A stretch of DNA of 64,000 nucleotides, from contig NZ_KE384363.1 in the NCBI RefSeq assembly GCF_000425405.1, positions 248,001 through 312,000 on the forward strand, given 5' to 3'. The notes beneath the pieces were generated by a model. That model did not search any database. It had not been told where the DNA came from and saw nothing but the letters and a program-made list of their open reading frames with translations. Made by a program: the position numbers and the translations under genes. Positions 1-8,059 of the stretch are shown here, one piece after another (position 1 is the stretch's first letter; the number at the start of each line of letters is the position of its first letter). Source of the DNA: Ferrimonas kyonanensis DSM 18153 (GTDB taxonomy: Bacteria > Pseudomonadota > Gammaproteobacteria > Enterobacterales > Shewanellaceae).

Positions 1-151
1 ACCTGGCCGAGTAGCTGTTCAGGTGCAAACAGTAATTGGCAAAAAACAGTGCCTGGGTAATGAAGGTCGCCAACAACACCCACTGAGTTCCCTGGCGAAA
101 ATTACGGGCCTGAATCGCCTCGACAACCTCTTGGTAACGCCGTTCAGGCAT
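1..151 (-). CDS. Unassigned membrane protein, N-terminal 50 residues
   Basis: Only the first 50 codons lie in the window; the gene runs off the left edge. It starts at the ATG whose first base is 151 (MPERRYQEVVEAIQ...), with GGTGA about eight bases upstream as a weak ribosome site. A polar 24-residue start is followed by a hydrophobic stretch (residues about 25-42: WVLLATFITQALFFANY) that looks like a signal anchor or first membrane helix. Reading frame and codon use are like those of the neighbouring genes. The fragment is too short to place in a family; a membrane sensor or transporter is possible, but this is a guess. Confidence 0.6.
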   Translation of the reverse strand, partial: MPERRYQEVVEAIQARNFRQGTQWVLLATFITQALFFANYCLHLNSYSAR

Positions 152-440
152 CGCTGTTCACCGGTACTCACCCCATCTGGTCTCTGCTGGCCCCGAAAGG
201 GCGTTGATTGGGCCGCAGTGTACCCCAGAGGAATTTCAGTGTGCCTTGTTTGGACTTTGACTGAATCTTAATCAAAATGACGATTCTGGTCGCCATTCCA
301 AACCAAAGTGAATTTTTTTATTTTTAATCAATACGTTGATTCTTTGGGCTAGGGCAACTCCGTTCTGACGCTGGCGCAGTAACGTCAGGCAGCGACGGCA
401 GTGGCTACCATGACCCCGTACTTCGGCCATGGCAACCGCC

Positions 441-1724
441 CTAGTCGGACGAATCAGACTGCTGAGCTTTGGCTGACTGAATCATGCCGGTGATGCTGGA
501 CCCCTGAACCAGAATCGAGAACACCACCACCGAATAGGTCATCACCAATATGATCTCTTTGATGTCTATGCCCTTCTGAGGTACCACCATCACCCCGGCG
601 GGCACCGACATCGCCATCGCCAACGCCAGGCCGCCCCGCAGCCCGCCCCAGGTCAGAATCCGCTCCGACAGCGGGTTGTAGTGCCGAAAACGCCGAAAGC
701 CCAGATAGCAGGCCTTGACACTCAGGTAGCGCCCTGCCAGCACCACGGGAATCGCGATGACCATCAATATCCAGTCCTCATGATGAAACTGATACTGCAG
801 CATCACCATGCCTATCAGCAGAAACAGTACGCTGTTGAGAAACTCATCCACCAGCTCCCAGAAATGATCCAGATTACGCTGACTCTCGGCGGAGAAGCCG
901 GTATGGCGAGTCCAATTGCCGATCATGATACCGGAGACCACCATCGCCAACGGACCGGACACATGGATCGCGTCCGCCAGCACATAGCCGCCGGTGGGAA
1001 TGCCCAGGGTCAGCAGCAACTCCATGGAGTGATCGTCGGTGGCGCTGATCAGCAGATGAAACACCCATCCCAGCACCAGGCCATAGAGGATGCCGCCGCC
1101 GGCCTCCTGTAAAAACAAGCCGGCGACCCCTGCGACCGTCGGGGCCTGGTTGTCAAAAGCGACAGTAAACAAGGTGACGAACAACACCAGGCCAAAACCA
1201 TCGTTGAACAGGGACTCGCCCTCGATTTGAGTGGCGATCCGTTTAGGGGCATCCAGCTTCTTGACGATGGCCAGTACCGCGATGGGGTCCGTGGGAGAAA
1301 TCAGGGCACCAAACAACAAGCAATACACAAAATCGATGGGGATCTGCAGCAGAGCAAACAGCCCGTACAAGGCCACGCCAATGAACAAGGTCGATATCAG
1401 GGTCGCCGCCAGCGCCAGTGAGGCGATCTCCCACTTCTGATCTTCCAAGTTCGGCAGCTTGATCCCCAAGCCACCGGCAAACAGCAGGAAGCCCAACATC
1501 CCCTTGAGCAGAAAGTCTTCGAAGTTTAACTGGCCAAGATAGGTACCGGCCACATCGCGCAGGTAAAACCAGTTCTGGTTACCCGCCACCACAATCAGCA
1601 GTGACAGCAGCAACGCGCCCGCGGTAATGGCAATGGTGGGTTGCAGATGGCCAATTTTGCTGTTGATAAACGCAATCAGCATCGCCAACGCCGCGATGGC
1701 ACACAGGGTGACGTACACCGTCAT
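441..1724 (-). CDS. CPA1-family cation/proton antiporter
   Basis: This 427-residue polytopic inner-membrane protein should exchange Na+ or K+ for protons and so help in pH and salt homeostasis. It has about 12 hydrophobic segments and the marks of the NhaP/CPA1 group: SPTDPIAVLAI near residues 143-153, EGESLFNDG near 168-176 (the Asn-Asp pair at 174-175 typical of CPA1), and WGGLRGGLALAMA in the C-terminal half. Length is normal for a short NhaP without a large cytoplasmic tail. The start is the ATG at 1724. It is a single gene, not obviously co-transcribed with arrA, which lies on the other strand. Cation specificity cannot be read from sequence. Confidence 0.88.
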   Translation of the reverse strand: MTVYVTLCAIAALAMLIAFINSKIGHLQPTIAITAGALLLSLLIVVAGNQNWFYLRDVAGTYLGQLNFEDFLLKGMLGFLLFAGGLGIKLPNLEDQKWEIASLALAATLISTLFIGVALYGLFALLQIPIDFVYCLLFGALISPTDPIAVLAIVKKLDAPKRIATQIEGESLFNDGFGLVLFVTLFTVAFDNQAPTVAGVAGLFLQEAGGGILYGLVLGWVFHLLISATDDHSMELLLTLGIPTGGYVLADAIHVSGPLAMVVSGIMIGNWTRHTGFSAESQRNLDHFWELVDEFLNSVLFLLIGMVMLQYQFHHEDWILMVIAIPVVLAGRYLSVKACYLGFRRFRHYNPLSERILTWGGLRGGLALAMAMSVPAGVMVVPQKGIDIKEIILVMTYSVVVFSILVQGSSITGMIQSAKAQQSDSSD

Positions 1725-2045
1725 AACCGTTCCTTTTTTCTGTCGATGACCGGCGTGCCGCAGGCGACCGCCTCATCGCTGTCCATATTGAGGCCGCAGT
1801 GTAGTGCACTGGCGGGCAATTTACAGTCAGGTACTAAAGTAAACCGAATCAACGGCGTAAAGCCAACGGCACAAACCTCACCTTCGACTTGCCCTGGCTA
1901 GCGAAACCAACCAGCGGCCGCACCGTAAAAAACGACATTCGCGATCCAGATCCGCGCTGACCACGGCCGCTGTGATCCAGCCCTCGGAATTCACCGGCTT
2001 AATCCTGCATTTTATTAATGGATATTCGCATATAGGAATATATTA
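1725..2045. other. Divergent intergenic region, antiporter / arrA
   Basis: These 321 bases separate two divergent genes and must hold both promoters. I see no supported open frame. The last 50 bases before arrA are AT-rich and contain an inverted repeat overlapping the arrA ribosome site (entered separately). A TGTGA half-site lies near 1970 without a convincing second half, so it is not called a CRP site. Confidence 0.5.
2022..2041. promoter_or_regulatory. Inverted repeat at the arrA ribosome-binding region
   Basis: ATATTC (2022-2027) and GAATAT (2036-2041) form a 6-bp inverted repeat with an 8-base spacer, a few bases ahead of the arrA ATG. It overlaps AGGAA, the likely Shine-Dalgarno sequence. 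It could be an operator for an ArsR-like or other repressor, or it could mask the ribosome site in RNA. No regulator gene lies next to it, so this is suggestive only. Confidence 0.3.
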
Positions 2046-4610
2046 ATGAAAAGAACTGACACACTGGATGTTTCCCGCCGCCAGTTGCTCCGCACTGGCG
2101 CCGCCGGCACCCTGCTCACCGGGCTCACCGGTGGCTTCGCGTTTGCTCCGGTTATGGATGCCATTGCCGCCGAATTGCCCAAAGTGGATCTGCGTACCAA
2201 CACCGGCACCTGGGTGCCCACCACCTGTCAGGGCTGCACCTCCTGGTGCGCCAAACAGGTGTACATCATGGATGGCCGTGCCATCAAGGTTCGCGGCAAC
2301 CCTTACTCCAAGATTCACGATACCGCGGGTTGTCCACGCCAACACCTGGGATTGCAGATGGTCTATGACCAGGACCGTCTGAAAACGCCGATGATGCGCA
2401 CCAACCCGAAAAAGGGCCGCCACGAGGATCCCAAGTTTGTGCCCATCAGTTGGGACAAGGCCCTGGATATGCTGGCCGATCGCATTCTGGCACTGCGAGA
2501 ACGTGGTGACAGCCACAAATACGCCCTGCTTCGCGGCCGCTACTCCCTGGCCCGAGACCTGCTGTACGACAAGATGACCAAGATCATTGGTTCGCCCAAC
2601 AACATCTCTCACAGCGCCATCTGTGCCGAAGCCCATAAGATGGGCCCCTTCTTTCAAGACGGCAACTGGGGCTACAATCAGTACGACGTCAAGAGCACCA
2701 AGTACATTCTCTCCTTTGGCGCCGATCCCATCGCCTCCAACCGTCAGGTGAGTTTCTACTCCAGTGAATGGGGCAACACTCTGGATCGCGCCAAGGTGGT
2801 GGTGGTCGACCCTCGCCTGTCAGCCTCCGCGGCCAAAGCCCACAAGTGGATCCCCATCGAAACCGGCCAGGATTCGGCTCTGGCACTGGCCATCGCCCAC
2901 GAATCCCTGGTTGCCGGGCTGTGGTACAAACCCTTTGTCGGTGACTTCAAAGATGGCAACAACCACTTCGTCGCCGGCAAGCAGATTGAAGAATCCCTGT
3001 TCGACGATCGCTACAGCCACGGCCTGGTGAAGTGGTGGAACCTGGCCCTCAAAGACTACAGTGCCGAATGGGGTGAGAGCATCACCGGGGTCAAGGCCGC
3101 AGAGATTCGTACCATGGCCAAAGAGATGGGGGCCGCCGCACCCGCGGTGCAGGTTTGGACCGCTCGAGGCGCCATCATGCAGACCCGCGGCACCTACACC
3201 TCCATGGCCTGTCATGCCCTCAACGGCCTGTTCGGTGCCATCGACAATGAAGGTGGCCTGTTCCCGTACAACAAGGCACCGCTCAACAAGTCCTTCCCCG
3301 ACGCCGATGACTATCTGGATGACATCGCCAGAAAGGGCAAGAAGCACGAAAAAATTGACCAGCGCGGGCGTCTGCAATTCCCGGCCATGAAGAAAGGCAA
3401 ATCCGGTAAGGGCGTGGTCACCAACAACGCCGCCGACGGCATCATCAACGCCGACCCCTATGAGATCGAGGTGATGCTGGCCTACTTCAACAACTTTGCG
3501 TTTTCCGCGCCGGAAACCGAGCGTTGGGAACACGCCCTGAGCCGAGTGCCCTTCATGGCGCACGTGACCACCAACATTTCCGAATTCAGCTGGTTTGCCG
3601 ATCTGCTGCTGCCCGCCAGTCACCACATGTTTGAAAAGTGGGGGGTGCTGGCGGCGGCAGGAAACGGCGTCAGCCATGTCTCGCTGCAACGACCCAGTAT
3701 AGAGCGGATGTACGACACCCGTCAGGATGAGACCGAGGTGCCCTACCTGCTGGCGAAAAAGCTGGCGGATAAAGGCTTCGACAATGCCTGGCGCTACATC
3801 AATGAGCAGATCGTCGATCCTGAGACAGGCAAGCCCGCCGAGGACTCGGAAGAGTTCGCCGAAATTGCGGTGAAATACGTCACCGCCCCGCTCTGGCACA
3901 ACGATGCCTCCAAATATGGCGAAACCCTGTCCGGCTGGAAAGAGTTTGTGGAGCGCGGCGTCTGGAACTCTCACCCCTATGAATACCGCAAGCGCTGGGG
4001 CAAATTTAAGACCGAGACGCACAAGTTTGAGTTTTACAGCGTCACGCTCGAGCACGCTCTGGCCAAACACGCCAAGCGCCACCACGTGTCCATTGACGAG
4101 GTGGTCAAAGCCTGCGAATACACCGGCTTCGGTGAAAAAGCCTTCGTGCCTCACTATCAGCAGCCGGTTCGCGACGGCGATGCCACCACCTTCCCGCTGC
4201 TGCTGGTGGATCACAAGTCCCGACTCAGCCATGAGGGACGCTCGCAGAACAGCCCCTGGTTTTATGAGTTTGGCGATCTGACCCCAGGGGATGAAGCCCA
4301 CCAAGACGTGGCCAAAATCAACCCGGTGGACGCCAAGACTCTGGGCATTAAGGATGGCGATAAGATCCGCCTCATCAGCACCGTCGGCGAGTTGACCTGC
4401 GTTGCCAAACTGTGGGAAGGCGTGCGCCCCGGCAGCGTCGCCAAGGCCTTTGGTCAGGGCCACTGGGCATACGGCCGCCACGCGTCGAAGGAGTTTGGCA
4501 TCACCCCGCGCGGTGGCAGCAACAACGCCATTATCCCCGCCCGTTATGATCGTTTCAGCGGCGCCTCGGCCTTCTATGGCCACACCCGTATCCGTATCGA
4601 AAAAGCGTGA
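2046..4610 (+). CDS. arrA: Arsenate respiratory reductase, catalytic subunit ArrA
   Basis: ArrA is the periplasmic molybdopterin subunit that reduces arsenate to arsenite as terminal respiratory acceptor. The 854-residue product begins with a Tat signal (SRRQLL at residues 10-15). It then shows the [4Fe-4S] motif C61-X2-C64-X3-C68-X27-C96, RGRYS (R165, Y166), and HSAICAEAHK with C193 as the expected Mo ligand and K198. From memory, these positions and the total length match the Shewanella ANA-3 enzyme, whose active site uses the same residue numbers. Close relatives PsrA, PhsA and TtrA are less likely on length and motif spacing, but a tree is the proper test. AGGAA precedes the ATG. arrB follows after 11 bases. 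No ars resistance genes or cymA lie in the window. Confidence 0.86.
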   Translation: MKRTDTLDVSRRQLLRTGAAGTLLTGLTGGFAFAPVMDAIAAELPKVDLRTNTGTWVPTTCQGCTSWCAKQVYIMDGRAIKVRGNPYSKIHDTAGCPRQHLGLQMVYDQDRLKTPMMRTNPKKGRHEDPKFVPISWDKALDMLADRILALRERGDSHKYALLRGRYSLARDLLYDKMTKIIGSPNNISHSAICAEAHKMGPFFQDGNWGYNQYDVKSTKYILSFGADPIASNRQVSFYSSEWGNTLDRAKVVVVDPRLSASAAKAHKWIPIETGQDSALALAIAHESLVAGLWYKPFVGDFKDGNNHFVAGKQIEESLFDDRYSHGLVKWWNLALKDYSAEWGESITGVKAAEIRTMAKEMGAAAPAVQVWTARGAIMQTRGTYTSMACHALNGLFGAIDNEGGLFPYNKAPLNKSFPDADDYLDDIARKGKKHEKIDQRGRLQFPAMKKGKSGKGVVTNNAADGIINADPYEIEVMLAYFNNFAFSAPETERWEHALSRVPFMAHVTTNISEFSWFADLLLPASHHMFEKWGVLAAAGNGVSHVSLQRPSIERMYDTRQDETEVPYLLAKKLADKGFDNAWRYINEQIVDPETGKPAEDSEEFAEIAVKYVTAPLWHNDASKYGETLSGWKEFVERGVWNSHPYEYRKRWGKFKTETHKFEFYSVTLEHALAKHAKRHHVSIDEVVKACEYTGFGEKAFVPHYQQPVRDGDATTFPLLLVDHKSRLSHEGRSQNSPWFYEFGDLTPGDEAHQDVAKINPVDAKTLGIKDGDKIRLISTVGELTCVAKLWEGVRPGSVAKAFGQGHWAYGRHASKEFGITPRGGSNNAIIPARYDRFSGASAFYGHTRIRIEKA

Positions 4611-4621
4611 GGTAACAACAG

Positions 4622-5323
4622 ATGAAATTTGGAATGGTTATCGACCTGCAAAAATGCGTAGGTTGCGGCGGCTGTGACCTCGCCTGCAAGACGGAAAACA
4701 ACACGGCAGATGGCATCCAATGGTCCCATCACATCACCAGGACCGAGGGAACCTTCCCCGACGTTCGCTACAGCTATATCCCTACTTTGTGCAACCATTG
4801 TGAGGACGCCGCCTGTGTCAAAGTGTGCCCCAAGGGTGCCATGTACAAAGCGGACAACGGTCTAACCCTGCAGGATAACGACAAATGCATCGGCTGTCGT
4901 CGCTGTGAGCGAGCCTGCCCTTATGGCGTCATCAGTTTCAACAAGCAGACCCCGCACCGCTACTGGCAGGACGACCATGCTCTGGTGGCTGGCGGCACCG
5001 TCTCTCCCAAAGAGGTGCTGATGACCTCCGGCGCCCACCGGTCTCCCCACGAAAACCCGGAGCGCGGTGATACCTACCCGGTAACCCGTCCACGCCGAAC
5101 CGTGGAGAAGTGCACCGGCTGTGATCACCGCCAGGCCGTCGGTCTGCAGCCCGCCTGTGTCGACGCCTGCCCGGCCGGTGCCCGGGTCATCGGCGATTTG
5201 GACGATCCCAACAGCGATGTCTCACGGCTTATCAAGCTGCACACGCCGATGCAGCTGAAACCGGAAGCGGGTACCAAACCCAGGGTGTATTACATTCGCA
5301 GCTTTAACGTGCACACAGTTTAG
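4622..5323 (+). CDS. arrB: Arsenate respiratory reductase, Fe-S subunit ArrB
   Basis: ArrB is the electron-transfer partner of ArrA in the periplasm, passing electrons from a quinol-oxidising cytochrome (CymA-like, elsewhere) to the molybdenum centre. The 233-residue protein has 16 cluster cysteines in four groups: C12/15/18/22, C57/60/65/69, C89/92/95/99 and C164/167/179/183, which fits four [4Fe-4S] clusters of the DmsB/PsrB type. It has no signal peptide and should be exported with ArrA through Tat. GAGG lies ahead of the ATG, 11 bases after arrA stops, so the two are one operon. Length agrees with known ArrB proteins. Confidence 0.86.
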   Translation: MKFGMVIDLQKCVGCGGCDLACKTENNTADGIQWSHHITRTEGTFPDVRYSYIPTLCNHCEDAACVKVCPKGAMYKADNGLTLQDNDKCIGCRRCERACPYGVISFNKQTPHRYWQDDHALVAGGTVSPKEVLMTSGAHRSPHENPERGDTYPVTRPRRTVEKCTGCDHRQAVGLQPACVDACPAGARVIGDLDDPNSDVSRLIKLHTPMQLKPEAGTKPRVYYIRSFNVHTV

Positions 5324-5335
5324 GCCGCCAATACC

Positions 5336-5366
5336 GGCAGCGGCCCCGGCCGCTGCCCTTTCTCCT
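5336..5366 (+). terminator. Rho-independent terminator after arrB
   Basis: A perfect 10-bp GC-rich stem (GGCAGCGGCC at 5336-5345 and GGCCGCTGCC at 5348-5357) is followed by CTTTCTC. It sits 13 bases after the arrB stop, so it should end the arrAB transcript and separate it from the next gene. Confidence 0.75.
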
Positions 5367-5388
5367 CGCAACCCACGGTCTTGCCACC

Positions 5389-5739
5389 ATGCCACTTGTA
5401 ACCCACTTGCTGTCTCAGCCGCACTCGCAGCAGACGCCTCAGCACCGTGCCATTTGCCGCCAATTGCAAGCCCAGGGCCTGGATCTCATCACCACCACGG
5501 ACGATGACCCTGCTCCGGGCAAGCCACTGTTGCGACAATTGCAACGGGCACAGATGGTGATCGCCGCTCCGTCGGCACCATTGCTGCAGATCGCCGTTGC
5601 CGCCGGTTACTGTGCCCGCGCCGGTATCCCCTTGATTGTGCTGCAATCCGGCAACCTCTCTCTGGATCCAAGTCTGACGGCACTGGCCAGCCGAGTGATT
5701 GTGTTCCGCCAGCCCCATGAGATACGGCTGTTTGATTGA
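5389..5739 (+). CDS. Small unassigned protein, possibly nucleoside-deoxyribosyltransferase-like
   Basis: This 116-residue frame starts 65 bases after arrB, beyond the terminator. The second half (AQMVIAAPSAPLLQIAVAAGYCARAGIPLIVL...) resembles the Rossmann-like pattern of nucleoside 2-deoxyribosyltransferase-type proteins: a buried strand, a small-residue loop, a helix ending Gly-Tyr, then a strand after Gly-Ile-Pro. The resemblance is weak, and the catalytic residues of that family are not clearly present. No good Shine-Dalgarno sequence precedes the ATG, so expression is uncertain. Codon use is like that of the core genes. No signal peptide or membrane helix is seen. Confidence 0.5.
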   Translation: MPLVTHLLSQPHSQQTPQHRAICRQLQAQGLDLITTTDDDPAPGKPLLRQLQRAQMVIAAPSAPLLQIAVAAGYCARAGIPLIVLQSGNLSLDPSLTALASRVIVFRQPHEIRLFD

Positions 5740-5806
5740 CCATCTTCCATAGATTTCGAAGTAAAAAATTTCCCCCAACAATCAACGATCATAAAGGAAT
5801 GAGTAA

Positions 5807-5896
5807 CTGAACATTTCACTGACCTATAGCAAGAAGGACGAACCCAACAGCGGGTACCGCTCTATCACCGACCAGATCCGCCTCACTTCTGGATAA
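5807..5896 (+). pseudogene. Possible 5' remnant of a gene broken by insertion
   Basis: AAAGGA (5793-5798) is followed, after 8 bases, by a CTG-started frame of 29 codons (residues NISLTYSKKDEPNSG... then a TAA at 5894). Codon use resembles the core genes, unlike the AT-richer sequence that begins just after it. A normal ribosome site at the right distance from a non-start codon, and a frame that dies at the composition change, fit a gene head cut off by insertion of the DUF4041 gene. The matching tail may be the fragment at 7816-8040. This is inference and no homologue was recognised. Confidence 0.3.
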
Positions 5897-6062
5897 AGTC
5901 CCAATAATTCAGTAATCTGCAAAATCTGGCATCTTACAAAAAACTCATGCTTGATGATGCTTACAGTGGGTTTACCCTGTTCATATAGTGCTTTCCCCTT
6001 ATAAAAATGTATCCCTAAAGGGGCAGGCATAGCGCACAACATTGCATCTAGAGGTATCTGAT

Positions 6063-7718
6063 TTGGATTTTCAAACAACAGGGCTGCTAGTGCTGCTCCC
6101 GCTTCTTACTGTCATCGCGGTTCAAGGTTATTTCAGGTACCGAGACAAATCCGCATTAAATTCACTTCAAGAAGAACTGGATAAGATCAAAGATAAAACC
6201 AGCCACCTTTGGCAATACGAAGCCATTGTGGACGCCGATGAAGAAGCCAAGAGCATTAGAGAAGAGGTTGCAGCCTGGGAGAAACAGAAAAAAAGAGCAG
6301 TAGAAAAGGAATCAGAAGATGCTCTGGCAAAAGGAAAAGCGGACGTCGCCCGCATTATCGCAAATGCCAAAAGCGACGCATTGGACATAGAACGATACGC
6401 CCAACAAGACAGACAAAGCCTCCTAGACGAAGCAAAGAAAATCCGACAAGAAGCCAAAGAGGTTCGAGAGAAAGCCACTGCCAGAAATAAGGTTGCAGCT
6501 GAAAAGGCGGCCGAAATCGTATCCGAAGCACACACTACCGCAACCGGCATCGTCGAGCAGGCTCGAACTCAGGCAGAGAACATAGCCGGGAGTGCTATTG
6601 AAGCCAAAGAACACGCTGAAAGCTACGAAGCAACCGCCAGTGCAATGCGCAACCTCATAGATGGCTATGGAGATGAGTACATCATTCCAAACCACCACGT
6701 TCTTGATGACCTAGCCGAAGAATTCGAGCATAAAGACGCCGGGAAAAAACTTAAAGAGTGCAGACAAGTAACCAAATCCATGGTCGTCGCAGGTAAAGCG
6801 GCTGACTGCGACTACGTTGAACCAAAGAGAAAGAAAACCGCCGTTCACTTTGTTCTGGATGCTTTCAATGGAAAAGTAGACACCACCATGACCAAAGTTA
6901 AAAAGGACAATTTTGGAAAACTAACGCAAGAGATAAAAGATGCTAACGCTTTGGTCAATCATCATGGCGCAGCCTTCAGAAACGCTCGCATCACCGACAC
7001 CTATTTACAAGCCAGAATCAACGAACTGAAGTGGGCTGTCGCAACCGAAGAACTGCGATTGAAAGAGCGCGAAGAGCAACAGGCAATCAAAGCAAAAATC
7101 AGGGAAGAAGAGCGGGCTCAGAAGGAATTTGAGAAAGCTCAACGAGAAGCAGAAAAAGAAGAACGAATGCTAGAAAAGGCGATGGAAAAAGCTCGGAAAG
7201 AACTGGCTAAAGCCAGTGAGGAAGAAAAAGCTCGCTATGAAGAGCAACTCGCCGAACTACAAACGAAATGGGAAGAAGCAGAAAGCCGCAACCAGAGGGC
7301 CATGTCGATGGCTCAGCAAACCCGTACTGGGCACGTTTACGTGATATCGAATATTGGCTCATTTGGTGAAAATGTGTTTAAAGTCGGAATGACACGACGA
7401 TTGGAACCGATGGATCGAGTCAAAGAGCTCGGCGATGCTAGCGTGCCTTTCAATTTTGATGTCCACGCAATGATATACAGTGAAGACGCGCCTCGCTTGG
7501 AAAATGAACTTCACCGTAGATTTGGCTACTGTCGCATGAACCGGGTCAACCTTCGGAGAGAGTTCTTCAAAGTGACCCTTTCTGAGCTTCGACAGGTAGT
7601 TGAAGAGCTTAATATTGAAGCACACTGGACAATGAAAGCTGAGGCTGCACAGTATCGCGAATCCTTGGTTATCGCGAAGGAAGAGCAAGAAGCGCTTCAG
7701 GCTGCCGTCATTGCCTAA
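6063..7718 (+). CDS. Membrane-anchored coiled-coil protein with DUF4041 and T5orf172 (GIY-YIG-like) domains
   Basis: The protein is about 551 residues from the TTG at 6063, chosen because AGAGGT lies 7 bases upstream; a TTG at 6042 would add 7 residues. Order: an N-terminal membrane helix (residues about 5-20), a long Glu/Lys/Ala-rich coiled coil (about 30-190), a DUF4041 region (about 195-330), more charged coiled coil, and a C-terminal T5orf172/MUG113 domain (about 421-520). That last domain has HVYVISN, FKVGMTRR, DRVKELG and ENELHRRFG, the usual positions of the Tyr, Gly, Arg and Glu/His motifs of GIY-YIG-like folds. Such proteins are common in phages and genomic islands; their function is not established. 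Base composition is AT-richer than the flanks, a sign of transfer. Confidence 0.8.
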   Translation: MDFQTTGLLVLLPLLTVIAVQGYFRYRDKSALNSLQEELDKIKDKTSHLWQYEAIVDADEEAKSIREEVAAWEKQKKRAVEKESEDALAKGKADVARIIANAKSDALDIERYAQQDRQSLLDEAKKIRQEAKEVREKATARNKVAAEKAAEIVSEAHTTATGIVEQARTQAENIAGSAIEAKEHAESYEATASAMRNLIDGYGDEYIIPNHHVLDDLAEEFEHKDAGKKLKECRQVTKSMVVAGKAADCDYVEPKRKKTAVHFVLDAFNGKVDTTMTKVKKDNFGKLTQEIKDANALVNHHGAAFRNARITDTYLQARINELKWAVATEELRLKEREEQQAIKAKIREEERAQKEFEKAQREAEKEERMLEKAMEKARKELAKASEEEKARYEEQLAELQTKWEEAESRNQRAMSMAQQTRTGHVYVISNIGSFGENVFKVGMTRRLEPMDRVKELGDASVPFNFDVHAMIYSEDAPRLENELHRRFGYCRMNRVNLRREFFKVTLSELRQVVEELNIEAHWTMKAEAAQYRESLVIAKEEQEALQAAVIA

Positions 7719-7815
7719 GTTTTTTTGAAACCCCTCTTTCCCAACTGATCATCCTGCCCCCGCATTATCGGGGGCATGCTCCCCCGGCACCAACTCCCTC
7801 TTAGCGCACCGATTT

Positions 7816-8040
7816 GCCGGTTATCCATTTCAGCCGCCATATTTTCAGGATATCGACTATGACAGCGAGCTGGGGGTGTACCGCATTCGCGAGCAGGTCT
7901 CCAGCTCGACCACCTACAACGACAGTTCAACCAGCACCAGCAACTTCCAGTACCGGCTGCAAGTGACCAGCCACACCCGCTTTCACGCCACCGCCCAGGT
8001 GAGCAAGCAGGTACTGGGGATCATCTCAACCGAAGCCTAA
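7816..8040 (+). pseudogene. C-terminal fragment of a truncated gene
   Basis: A frame without a credible start codon reads AGYPFQPPYFQDIDYDSELG... and ends TEA at the TAA at 8038-8040. Its codon use is that of a real gene. The frame is open from 7729, but the stretch before about 7810 does not look coded. It ends 19 bases before the next gene, which has a good ribosome site (AAGGAG), as in an operon. The simplest reading is the tail of a gene whose middle was lost, perhaps when the DUF4041 gene arrived; the head may be at 5807-5896. The family was not recognised. Confidence 0.45.
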
Positions 8041-8059
8041 CCGTTTAAGGAGAATTTAA

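Noticed and set aside
1960-1985. CRP site upstream of arrA
   Set aside because: Only a TGTGA half-site is present without a matching TCACA.
2820-4583. 587-codon open frame on the minus strand opposite arrA
   Set aside because: It is a shadow of the high-GC arrA codons: no start signal, no familiar domain, and arrA explains the sequence fully.
5824-6078. 84-codon minus-strand frame before the DUF4041 gene
   Set aside because: Its first codons cover the DUF4041 start region and its end is antisense to the better-coded gene remnant; no ribosome site.
7753-7780. Hairpin CCCCC-GCATTAT-CGGGGG after the DUF4041 gene as terminator
   Set aside because: No T-run follows on either strand; it may be structural but cannot be called a terminator.
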